DNA from: VXYL01 sp965203685
GTDB taxonomy: Bacteria; Pseudomonadota; Gammaproteobacteria; Pseudomonadales; Azotimanducaceae
NCBI GenBank assembly: GCA_965203685.1
Contig: OZ241908.1
Location: 4,960,001-5,024,000 of the forward strand
Reading direction: 5' to 3'
Length of the DNA stretch: 64,000 nucleotides
This document shows positions 25,163 through 32,465 of this stretch, in pieces. The notes beneath the pieces were generated by a model. It was not told the DNA's origin. It worked only from the letters and a program-made list of their open reading frames with translations, and made no database searches. Each line of letters begins with the position of its first letter. Positions within the stretch are counted from its first letter, which is position 1. The position numbers were made by a program, and so were the translations under genes.

Positions 25163-26032
25163 CTACTGGTAGAGCGAGCCGGTATTGACGACCGGCTGCG
25201 TGGCCTTGTCGCCGCAAAGCACCACGAGCAGGTTGCTCACCATCGTTGCCTTGCGCTCCTCGTCGAGATCGATGATGCCGCGACTCGACAGGCTGTCGAG
25301 CGCCATCTGCACCATGCTGACGGCGCCTTCGACGATCTTCTCGCGTGCCTCGACAACCGCGCCCGCCTGCTGGCGCTGAAGCATGGACGCCGCGATCTCC
25401 GGCGCGTACGCCAAGTGGGTGATCCGAGCCTCGAGCACCTCCAAGCCGGCCTTGTGCAATCGCCCTTGGATCTCCGTCTGCAGTTGCTCGGCGATGCCTT
25501 CCGTGTTGCCCCGCAGCGAGACCTGGTCCTCGTCGCGCGTGTCGTAAGGGTATTGCGTCGCCAGGTTGCGCACCGCCGACTCGCTCTGCACATGCATGAA
25601 GTTGACGAAGTCGTCGACTTCGAAGGTCGCTTCGGCAGTGTCGACCACCTTCCAGACGACGACGGCCGCAATCTCGATCGGGTTGCCGTTGGAATCGTTA
25701 ACCTTGGAGCGGTCCGTCTCGAAGTTGCGTACCCGCAGCGAAATGGCCTTCTTCGAGTAGAGCGGATTGGCCCAGCGCAGGCCGTGGTCACTGACCGTGC
25801 CCACGTAGCGGCCAAAGAGTTGCAGGACGCGGGCCTCGTTGGGATTCACGGTGAACAGTCCGAAGAACAGGAACAGCAGCACCGGGAAGGCCACAACGCT
25901 GAGGATGCCGAGCACGGCACTCTCCGCGACGATGGCAACGACGAAGACGGCGACGTCCGCCAACACGGCGAGAATCAGGGCGAGCAGGATGAGTACGCCG
26001 GATGCGACCTTGCGTGGAATCTCATGAACCAT
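25163..26032 (-). CDS. SPFH-domain membrane protein
   Basis: A 289-residue protein with two hydrophobic segments at the N-terminus (about 12-30 'LILLALILAVLADVAVFV' and 40-58), then an SPFH/band 7 domain ('TVNPNEARVLQLFGRYVGTV', 'IEIAAVVVWKVVDTAEATFE') and a C-terminal helix ending '...PVVNTGSLYQ'. Family members form large membrane-associated rings. ATG 26032 is preferred (GAGG eight nt upstream) over an ATG 13 codons earlier that overlaps the operator region. It is distinct from the slipin at 9601: two membrane segments and no NfeD partner, paired instead with an Arc-type regulator. Confidence 0.8.
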   Translation of the reverse strand: MVHEIPRKVASGVLILLALILAVLADVAVFVVAIVAESAVLGILSVVAFPVLLFLFFGLFTVNPNEARVLQLFGRYVGTVSDHGLRWANPLYSKKAISLRVRNFETDRSKVNDSNGNPIEIAAVVVWKVVDTAEATFEVDDFVNFMHVQSESAVRNLATQYPYDTRDEDQVSLRGNTEGIAEQLQTEIQGRLHKAGLEVLEARITHLAYAPEIAASMLQRQQAGAVVEAREKIVEGAVSMVQMALDSLSSRGIIDLDEERKATMVSNLLVVLCGDKATQPVVNTGSLYQ

Positions 26033-26047
26033 GTGGCTAGCCTCGAT

Positions 26048-26090
26048 GCGATAACAATGTGATATCACCAAGATATAACTTTGTTATCGC
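26048..26090. promoter_or_regulatory. Large inverted-repeat operator upstream of the SPFH-RHH operon
   Basis: GCGATAACAA (26048-26057) and TTGTTATCGC (26081-26090) are perfect inverted repeats with a 23-nt AT-rich centre that itself holds the palindrome GTGATATCAC (26059-26068). The centre contains TATA-like hexamers, so the promoter probably lies inside the repeat. It begins 15 nt upstream of the SPFH start codon. The dyad suits a dimeric or tetrameric repressor such as the Arc protein encoded at the end of the operon (inference). Confidence 0.65.
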
Positions 26091-26142
26091 GGTGTCCACC
26101 GCCTTCTTGCCGCCTGGTCGCCAATAGAACGGCGCGCCCGAC

Positions 26143-27210
26143 TCAGAAAAGCACGCTCTGCCGCGCACGAAACAGGTCCGTTCTCAGTTCCGTGCGGCGC
26201 GGGTCAGCGAGGCCGTGTTTGCGCAAGGCCACTTCGAACCGTCTTGCGATCAGGTCGGCGTAGATTCCCTTGCCGCGCATCCGCACGCCCCACTCGGCGT
26301 CGTAGACCTTGCCACCGCGAAGATCGCGAACGCGATTGAGGACGCGCTCGGCCTTCTGCGGGTAGTGCTCGGCCAGCCACTCGGCGAACAGGTCCTTCAC
26401 TTCGTACGGCAGCCGCAACATGACATAGCCGACCGAACGGGCGCCGGCCTCGGCGCTCTGGGCCACGATCGCTTCGATCTCGTGGTCATTGATGAACGGG
26501 ATCACCGGGGCCGCCATGACGCCGACCGGCACACCGGCCTGTGCCAAAGCCCGGACGGTGCGCAGCCGGGCGCCTGGCGATGCCGTGCGTGGTTCCAGCT
26601 TCGTCTTCAGTTCGTTGTCTAGGGTCGTGATGCTGATGGCGACGCTGGTGAGGCCATCGGCCGCCAATTCAGCCAGGATGTCGAGGTCGCGCAGGATCAG
26701 GGCGCCCTTGGTGACGATGCTAACCGGGTGCCTGTATTCCAGCAGCGTCTCAAGGACGCGTCGCGTGACCCGGTATTGCTTCTCCCCGGGCTGGTACGGA
26801 TCGGTATTGGTGCCGATCGCCAAGGTCCGACATTCGTAGCCGGGGCTGTCGAACGCTTCCCGAAGCCGTTCCGCCGGCCCGGTCTTGTAGAAGATCCGCG
26901 TTTCGAAATCGAGACCCGGGGAGAGGTCCAGAAAGGCATGCGTCGGTCGCGCGTAGCAGTAGACGCAACCGTGCTCGCAGCCCTTGTACGGATTGACGGA
27001 CTGGCCGAAGGGGATGTCCGGGGAGTTGTTGGTGGCGATGATGTCGCGGGTCTGGTCCGGCGTGAACGTGGTGCGAGGGTCCGGGACGGCGAATGCTTCG
27101 TCCTCGACGAGGTCCCATCCGTCCGCCACGGCCGCACTCGGCGTCCGCTCGAATCGTCCTGCGGGATTCGAGATCGCGCCACGGCCCTTGACGACCCTTT
27201 TCTCGTCCAT
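26143..27210 (-). CDS. PA0069-family radical SAM protein
   Basis: A 355-residue radical SAM enzyme of the PA0069/SplB-like family. The 4Fe-4S/SAM motif is 'CEHGCVYCYARP' (CxxxCxxC) near residue 80, preceded by the conserved 'IPFGQSVNPYKG' and followed by 'LAIGTNTDPYQPGEK'. Related to spore photoproduct lyase but lacking its specificity residues; the function in Pseudomonas and relatives is not established, with DNA repair proposed. ATG 27210 matches family length (about 350). A LexA-like sequence lies 10 nt upstream of the start, consistent with a DNA-damage role. Confidence 0.85.
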   Translation of the reverse strand: MDEKRVVKGRGAISNPAGRFERTPSAAVADGWDLVEDEAFAVPDPRTTFTPDQTRDIIATNNSPDIPFGQSVNPYKGCEHGCVYCYARPTHAFLDLSPGLDFETRIFYKTGPAERLREAFDSPGYECRTLAIGTNTDPYQPGEKQYRVTRRVLETLLEYRHPVSIVTKGALILRDLDILAELAADGLTSVAISITTLDNELKTKLEPRTASPGARLRTVRALAQAGVPVGVMAAPVIPFINDHEIEAIVAQSAEAGARSVGYVMLRLPYEVKDLFAEWLAEHYPQKAERVLNRVRDLRGGKVYDAEWGVRMRGKGIYADLIARRFEVALRKHGLADPRRTELRTDLFRARQSVLF

Positions 27211-27220
27211 GGCCGCAATT

Positions 27221-27241
27221 TACTTGGATGTTTATCCAGTA
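27221..27241 (-). promoter_or_regulatory. Putative LexA (SOS) box
   Basis: On the minus strand TACTGGATAAACATCCAAGT then A is an imperfect palindrome resembling the gammaproteobacterial LexA box TACTG-N10-CAGTA, with CTG-N10-CA conserved and one extra A. It ends 10 nt before the start codon of the radical SAM gene and overlaps the expected promoter. Confidence 0.35.
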
Positions 27242-27343
27242 TCAAGGCGAACGCGAATCGCCTTCGACGATTCGATCAAGAATGCTTCGCATTCCTGTGC
27301 CGTCTTTCGTGCGTTCGCCAACGGCGGCTAGCACCGCTGTCGG

Positions 27344-27652
27344 TTAGGCAGACTGATACGGTTCCACAGCGATCTCGCGTGCACGAGCCCGCATCTGGGA
27401 GGCGTCATACCAGGCTTGCATTCGCAAGAGCATGTCCATACTAACGCCGAACGCTTTCTCGACACGCAGTGCCATCTCGGCCGACATGCCGGCGCGGCCA
27501 TTTAGTAGGGCAGAGAGTGTTGCCCGGCGGACACCCAGAATCTCGGCGGCCTTCGTGACGTTGAGGCCGAGTTCGTCGATTACTTCGACACGGACGAAAT
27601 AGCCGGGGTGAGACGGTGTCATGCCTAGGCTGATGTCGTTGTCGGTAGCCAT
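27344..27652 (-). CDS. higA: HigA-type antitoxin (HTH)
   Basis: A 102-residue HigA-family antitoxin and repressor. The helix-turn-helix covers 'LNVTKAAEILGVRRATLSAL', followed by 'NGRAGMSAEMALRVEKAFG', the typical HigA extension. It neutralises the toxin encoded just upstream and, with it, represses the operon. Its ATG shares one base with the toxin's TGA stop (TGATG), so translation is coupled. Toxin-first order is the hallmark of HigBA systems. Confidence 0.85.
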   Translation of the reverse strand: MATDNDISLGMTPSHPGYFVRVEVIDELGLNVTKAAEILGVRRATLSALLNGRAGMSAEMALRVEKAFGVSMDMLLRMQAWYDASQMRARAREIAVEPYQSA

Positions 27653-27942
27653 CAGTGGTAGTCCTCCAAGTTCAAGCCGTCGATACGTCCATCGTTTTCT
27701 TCGAACGTCATGCGCCAGTTGCGGGAGACCGAGATGCTCCACTCCTGCCGCCGGTCACCGGATAGCTGGTGGACGCGCCAGCCACCGGGAGCGTCAGCGA
27801 GGAACGCATCCAAATCGTCGGCGAGGGCAAGCACCGTTAAGACGTTTCGCACCCGCCCCACGAGGTCTGCCCGCGGGAACCGGGGATTGTCGTGTACCAA
27901 CAACTGTCGTAGCCCTCGGTGACGGACGGAGCGAATGACCAT
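27652..27942 (-). CDS. higB: HigB-type RelE-superfamily toxin
   Basis: A 96-residue mRNA interferase of the HigB/RelE fold. Recognisable parts are the N-terminal 'MVIRSVRHRGLRQLLVHDN', the core 'GGWRVHQLSGDRRQEWSISV' and the terminal 'NWRMTFEENDGRIDGLNLED' followed by 'YH', where the C-terminal Tyr-His and upstream Arg residues are the usual RNA-binding or catalytic positions. It would cleave ribosome-bound mRNA when unneutralised. ATG 27942 is used; an ATG 12 codons upstream would add residues that lie over the operator region. Confidence 0.85.
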   Translation of the reverse strand: MVIRSVRHRGLRQLLVHDNPRFPRADLVGRVRNVLTVLALADDLDAFLADAPGGWRVHQLSGDRRQEWSISVSRNWRMTFEENDGRIDGLNLEDYH

Positions 27943-27946
27943 TCGC
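27931..27946. promoter_or_regulatory. Inverted repeat over the higB start codon
   Basis: GCGAATG-AC-CATTCGC is a 7-bp perfect inverted repeat that contains the higB ATG (27940-27942). A similar but imperfect GGTCAT/CCGTACG arrangement lies just upstream. HigA-type antitoxins bind such palindromes in their own promoter, so this is a candidate operator. Confidence 0.4.
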
Positions 27947-28148
27947 TCAAGCGTACGGTATGACCGTTCGCCAGGCAAATGACCTAGCCTATTTGGCAGG
28001 CGATGTTCGGGTATCGTCCGTGACGTAGGGCATTACCGGCGCCCGCAAGCCGCCCGGTGTTTGCAGAACGCGTCCGAGCTGTGCACAGCCAAGCGCATGC
28101 CCGCCTTGGAGCGCTATAGTGGCGGGCCAATCTGAGAAGAGGTCCGCC

Positions 28149-28769
28149 ATGACAGTCACGGTCTGGGGCGCCGGCACTGGGCGCACCATCCGCGTCCATT
28201 GGGCGCTCGCGGAGTTGGGTGTCGACTACGACACGAAGCCGATCGGTCCGCGAACCGGGGAGACGCAGTCGCCCGAGTTCCGCGGCTTGAGCATCAAGGA
28301 GAAGATCCCGGTCCTGGTCGATGGCGACCTGGTGCTCACCGAGAGCGCAGCCATCGTCACCTACCTGGGCGACAAGCACGGTGGCCTGACCCCCGCGGTT
28401 GGTACCACCGACAGGGCACGCTACGACGAGTGGTTGTCGTTCATCCTGATGGAACTCGACGCGCACACCCTGTACGTCATGCGCAAGCACGGCGACCTTG
28501 CGTACCTTTACGGCGAAGCGCCAGCCGCCATGGACGCCGCTCGCGCCGGTTTCGAGAAGCAGTTGCGCTGGGCGCTGCCACGCTTCGAGTCCGCCGAGTA
28601 CCTCGTCGGCGACGCCTTCACGGGCGTCGACATCCTGATGACCTCCTGCCTCGATTGGGCAGTCAACTACGGCTTCGACCTGCCAGCAACGGCTGACACC
28701 TACCGTGAGCGGCACCACCAGCGGCCGTCCTTCGCGGCGGCCAAGGCTGTCAACTCAACCGGCGGCTAG
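28149..28769 (+). CDS. Glutathione S-transferase
   Basis: A 206-residue GST. The thioredoxin-like N-terminal domain starts 'MTVTVWGAGTGRTIRVHW' and carries 'GEKIPVL'-type sequence as 'KEKIPVLVDGDLVLTES', where the cis-Pro and 'ES' glutathione-binding pair are seen. The helical C-terminal domain contains 'YLVGDAFTGVDILMTS', the usual N-capping Asp motif. It conjugates or reduces substrates with glutathione in the cytoplasm. ATG 28149 is preceded by GAGGT. The 3' end overlaps the convergent esterase gene by 15 bp. Confidence 0.85.
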   Translation: MTVTVWGAGTGRTIRVHWALAELGVDYDTKPIGPRTGETQSPEFRGLSIKEKIPVLVDGDLVLTESAAIVTYLGDKHGGLTPAVGTTDRARYDEWLSFILMELDAHTLYVMRKHGDLAYLYGEAPAAMDAARAGFEKQLRWALPRFESAEYLVGDAFTGVDILMTSCLDWAVNYGFDLPATADTYRERHHQRPSFAAAKAVNSTGG

Positions 28770-29888
28770 GAACCAGTCGACGATCCTCGGGTTCTCGTCC
28801 CGGGGCCAGGTGTGCGACAGGTCGTCAATCTCGCGATAGACCACCTTGGCGCCGGCGGCCGACAACGCCGCGTTCGCCGTGCGCGCGACGTCGACCGGGA
28901 ACATCCAGTCGAGAGCGCCGTGCATCAAGTAGATCGGCAAGTCGGCGAGTCGTTCACGCGAGGTGCCTTCGAGCAGCAACGGGTGGAAGCTTGCCGAACT
29001 CGGCGCGAGGTGCGTGAACGGCGAATCCGGGCGCAGTCCCGACACGTAGCAGAACGTGCCGCCATCGCTCATCCCGGTCAGCAAGAGCTTCTCCTGGTCG
29101 ATGTTCCAGCGTTGGCTGATGCGCGCAACCATCGCCGCGAGATTGTCGCTGTCGAGGTCGGTCCCCATGAGCGACCAGGTGCGGTCGACGGATGACGGGC
29201 TTAAGAGGACGGCGCCGCGCGTGCGCGCCTCGACCAGCCAGGTCCACAGGAAGTCGCGGCCGTTGCCGGATCCGCCGTGCAGGGCAACGATCAACGGGTG
29301 CGCCCGGGCCTCGTCGTAGTACTCGGGGACGTAGAGCGAAAAGCCGCCGCGGCGGACATCCCCCGTCGCCTCGATATCGGTGCCCCGCATCTGTGCCCAC
29401 TCGTCCGGAGTCGCATGCATCACGCCGACCTCGTCTCTCGACGCATCCGCGTCCCCGAGCTTGGCGAGCAGGTCGTCGTCACCTCGGCGAGTGCGCGACA
29501 CGAAGAACCGACTCACCGGCGGCAGCATGTTGGCCACCGGGTAGAGCGCTTCAACCGCACGCGTCTGCTCGCGCATGGCACGGTAGGCACGCATCGGCCC
29601 GTTCGGATCGTCCGCGGCGGCAGCCAACCCCTCGAACGCGGCGACGACATGCTCGGCCGTGCGTTCCACGCAGTCCTTGAATCCGCTGAAGTGATCCGGG
29701 AACTCGGTCTCGCGAAAACGGACCAAGCCGTCCCGCACCGGGTCGACGCGGTCGGCGACAGCGTCGTTGAGGGCGCCGAGATTAGGCGGGTGCAGGTGTC
29801 GGCCGACCTCGTTCAGAACATCAAGCGCATTGAGAATCGGCGGCAAGACGCCGCTGATGGCGTCGAGCAAGTCGTCATTGCTAGGCAA
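28755..29888 (-). CDS. PHB-depolymerase/LpqC-like alpha/beta-hydrolase
   Basis: A 377-residue esterase. An N-terminal helical region of about 170 residues precedes an alpha/beta-hydrolase domain: 'GGFSLYVPEYYDEARAHPLI', oxyanion 'VALHGGSGNGRDFLW', nucleophile elbow 'LLTGMSDGGTFC' (GxSxG), 'IYLMHGALDWMFPVDVART' (acid) and 'DDLSHTWPRDENP' (catalytic His). This matches the PHB-depolymerase/feruloyl-esterase-like group, but no signal peptide is seen. The start is a TTG at 29888 with AAGGA six nt upstream. It follows the FG-GAP gene at 29910 by 21 nt. Confidence 0.8.
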   Translation of the reverse strand: MPSNDDLLDAISGVLPPILNALDVLNEVGRHLHPPNLGALNDAVADRVDPVRDGLVRFRETEFPDHFSGFKDCVERTAEHVVAAFEGLAAAADDPNGPMRAYRAMREQTRAVEALYPVANMLPPVSRFFVSRTRRGDDDLLAKLGDADASRDEVGVMHATPDEWAQMRGTDIEATGDVRRGGFSLYVPEYYDEARAHPLIVALHGGSGNGRDFLWTWLVEARTRGAVLLSPSSVDRTWSLMGTDLDSDNLAAMVARISQRWNIDQEKLLLTGMSDGGTFCYVSGLRPDSPFTHLAPSSASFHPLLLEGTSRERLADLPIYLMHGALDWMFPVDVARTANAALSAAGAKVVYREIDDLSHTWPRDENPRIVDWFLAAG

Positions 29889-29909
29889 GGTCCATCCTTC
29901 GTTCCGGGC

Positions 29910-32444
29910 TCAGCGGATCGTCAGCCATTGATCCGCCCAGACGTCGTCCATGGCGGTCTCGGTACCGTCGGGCCAGCGCACCACGATGTCGGCCACGATG
30001 TGATGGCCAAGGCCGAAATGGACCTCGGACGGGTTCTGCGACGCGTAGTTGTTGCCGGCACCCACCTCGCGGACCTGCGAACCGGACTCCGTTGTCACGG
30101 TGATCCACGCACCGACACCATGGCGGTTGCCGACGTCGCGTTCCAGCCGGATGCCGAGGAAGTGGTTGTTGCGCGCGTCGGCCAGTTCGTTGCGGTAGTA
30201 CACCAAGTGCTTGTCGTCGCTGTTGGTGATCACGAGGTCGATGTCACCATCGCGTTCCGCGTCGAAGCACGCAAGGCCCCGTCCCTGGCTGCGGTCACGA
30301 AGCCACTTCCGCGTCTCCCTGCGCCTGAACGTGCCATTGCCGTTGTTCTCGAAATACCGGATCTGGTCGTCGAGGAAGTCGAGCGCCGGGGTGAATCCGC
30401 TATCGCCCCGCCAACCGTTGACGTGCACGATGTCGAGGTCGCCGTCGTTGTCGATGTCCGCGAAGCAGCTTGCCCAGCCCCAGCCGCCGTCGGCGACACC
30501 CGCGTGCACGGTCACATCCTCGAACACGCCGGTTCCGTCGTTACGGTACAACCGGTTGCCATAGAAGTCCGGGGGCTGGTAGATCGACGTGACGAACCAG
30601 TCCATGTCGCCGTCGTTGTCGTAGTCACCCACCGAGGCGCCCATGCCGGACTGATCGATGATGACCTGGCGATCCGTCGTCCGCGTGAACGTTCCGTCGC
30701 CGTTGTTCGCGAACACCTGGCTCGTCTCGTAATCCGCCGCCATCAACAGGTCGCCGTCCCCGTCGCCGTCGATGTCGCTCAGGTTCGCGGTGTACGTGCG
30801 GTCGATGTGCGCAACCTCGCCCGTCTGGTAGTTCAGCGATTCGATGATGAGCGACTCGGCGATGCCGGATTCCTCGCTCACCGACTCGAAGATCCCGTCG
30901 CCGGTATTGCGCCAGAGCGTCTGCGTATCGTCCCGTTCCTCGAATCCCCAGTGGGTGAGGAACAGGTCGAGATCGTCGTCCTTGTCGTAGTCGGCGAACG
31001 TCGCAGACACCGTGTTCTCGGCGTCGATGACGATCCGCGAGGCCACGGTGACGTCGACGAATCGACCGTCGCGGTTCTCCATCAAGTAGTAGGGATCGTT
31101 CTCCACCGCGCCGATGAAGAGATCCAGGTCGCCGTCGCCATCGATGTCGCCGAACGCGGGGCCGCTGCCTAGGTGCGTGATGTCCAAACCCACGCGGGCC
31201 GCCGTGTCGTAGAAGGTACCGTCGCCGCGATTGCGGAACAGGTGGTTGGGCTCGTCGCTGCCGCCGACCACGTACAGGTCGACGTCACCGTCGCCGTCGT
31301 AGTCGCCCGCCGCCACGCCGCCGGCGAACTCCAACGGGAACGTGCCGGAGAACTGGCCACTGCGCGGCGGGTAACCCCAGATCCGCCGCAGGCCGGAGGT
31401 CGCGGCTGCCTCCACAAACTGGTTCGTGGGCACGATGGTCTCCTCGGCCAAGGACCAGGCAAGATCCCGCTGCAAGCTCGCTGCTCCCCGCTCGGCGGCG
31501 ATGTGGCGATAGCCGTCCATCGGGTAGTAGTGCCACGGCCCGTCGAAACGGCGCAGCAGCACATCGTCCTTGCCGTCGGCGTTGAAATCGCCAAGTCCCG
31601 CGAAACGCCAAACCAGCCTTGCGGTGATGCTTGCGACGCGCTGCCCCGCCATGTGGCGGCGACCATCCATCGGGTAGTAGTACCAGCGACCGTCCGGACG
31701 CCGCAGCAGGACGTCATCGTTGCCGTCGCCGTTGAAATCGCCGGCAGCGGCGAAACGCCAGTCGGCGTCGCGGCTCAGGTTGGCAAAACCCCGGCCCGCG
31801 ATGACCCGACGACCGCGCATCGGGTAGTAGTACCAACGACCGTCCGTGTGACGGACCAGAACATCGTCGTTCCCGTCGCCGTTGAGATCTGCAACAGCCT
31901 TGAATCGCCAGAAACGGCCGCGCGTCATGTTCGCTGTACCCCGGCCAGCGGCCACCGTCCCACCGTCCATCGGGTAGTAGTACCAGCGGAAGTCCTTCGC
32001 GTGCCGCAGCAGGATGTCACCGCGGCCGTCGCCGTTGAGGTCGCCGGTCGCGACGAAGCGCCAGTCCGCGTTGCGCGTCATCGCCACCTCGCCTTGCCCG
32101 CCCAGGATCTCGCGCCCGTTCATCGGGTAGTAGTACCAACGGTTGGTCGTAGCATGGCGCAGCATGACGTCGTCCATACCGTCGCCGTTGAAGTCGTCGA
32201 TGCCGGCGAGTCGGTACTCGGGGTCCGTCGGCAGCGCCACCGTGCCGCTCGCCTCGGCGATCCGACGACGACCGTCCATGGCGTTGTAGAACCAACGCCC
32301 ATCGCTGTGTCTCAGCAGGACGTCGTCTTTGCCGTCGCCGTTCAGGTCACCGACGCTCGACTGGGCAAACGCGTAGCCAACCGCGAGCACCGTCCAAAGC
32401 GCGCCCGCTACACGGCGGCCGATCTGGCCAACTCCATCATCCAC
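29910..32444 (-). CDS. Large exported FG-GAP/VCBS beta-propeller protein with ASPIC/UnbV domain
   Basis: An 844-residue secreted protein: signal peptide (about 12-28), six tandem repeats of about 50 residues (29-329), then a CRTAC1-like FG-GAP propeller rich in Ca-binding 'DGDGDVDLYV' and 'DIDGDGDLDLFIG' loops (about 360-740), and a C-terminal ASPIC/UnbV domain ('NRHGVGAWITVTTESG', 'HFGLGHHIVADIVVRWPDG'). Such proteins are extracellular, calcium-binding and probably mediate adhesion or polysaccharide contact. The start is a GTG at 32444 with a weak ribosome site. The next large gene upstream, also UnbV-containing, lies only 21 nt away. Confidence 0.8.
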   Translation of the reverse strand: MDDGVGQIGRRVAGALWTVLAVGYAFAQSSVGDLNGDGKDDVLLRHSDGRWFYNAMDGRRRIAEASGTVALPTDPEYRLAGIDDFNGDGMDDVMLRHATTNRWYYYPMNGREILGGQGEVAMTRNADWRFVATGDLNGDGRGDILLRHAKDFRWYYYPMDGGTVAAGRGTANMTRGRFWRFKAVADLNGDGNDDVLVRHTDGRWYYYPMRGRRVIAGRGFANLSRDADWRFAAAGDFNGDGNDDVLLRRPDGRWYYYPMDGRRHMAGQRVASITARLVWRFAGLGDFNADGKDDVLLRRFDGPWHYYPMDGYRHIAAERGAASLQRDLAWSLAEETIVPTNQFVEAAATSGLRRIWGYPPRSGQFSGTFPLEFAGGVAAGDYDGDGDVDLYVVGGSDEPNHLFRNRGDGTFYDTAARVGLDITHLGSGPAFGDIDGDGDLDLFIGAVENDPYYLMENRDGRFVDVTVASRIVIDAENTVSATFADYDKDDDLDLFLTHWGFEERDDTQTLWRNTGDGIFESVSEESGIAESLIIESLNYQTGEVAHIDRTYTANLSDIDGDGDGDLLMAADYETSQVFANNGDGTFTRTTDRQVIIDQSGMGASVGDYDNDGDMDWFVTSIYQPPDFYGNRLYRNDGTGVFEDVTVHAGVADGGWGWASCFADIDNDGDLDIVHVNGWRGDSGFTPALDFLDDQIRYFENNGNGTFRRRETRKWLRDRSQGRGLACFDAERDGDIDLVITNSDDKHLVYYRNELADARNNHFLGIRLERDVGNRHGVGAWITVTTESGSQVREVGAGNNYASQNPSEVHFGLGHHIVADIVVRWPDGTETAMDDVWADQWLTIR
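31458..32360 (-). repeat. Six tandem ~150-bp coding repeats in the FG-GAP gene
   Basis: Residues 29-329 consist of six units of 48-51 residues, each with 'GDxNGDGxDDVLLR' followed by 'DGRWYYYPMDGRR' and 'WRF' at the junctions. Units 4 and 5 are the most alike at DNA level. The short unit differs from the longer FG-GAP blades that follow. Expansion or contraction by slippage is plausible. Confidence 0.8.
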
Positions 32445-32465
32445 GTCGCCAACTTAGCACAGCAC

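Noticed and set aside
29277..31172. 631-codon open frame on the plus strand
   Set aside because: It is antisense to the FG-GAP/UnbV gene and arises from the GC-rich repeats; its sequence is Val/Asp/Arg-biased with no domain pattern.
31458..32360. CRISPR array
   Set aside because: The regular repeats are coding, in frame, about 150 bp long and without unique spacers.
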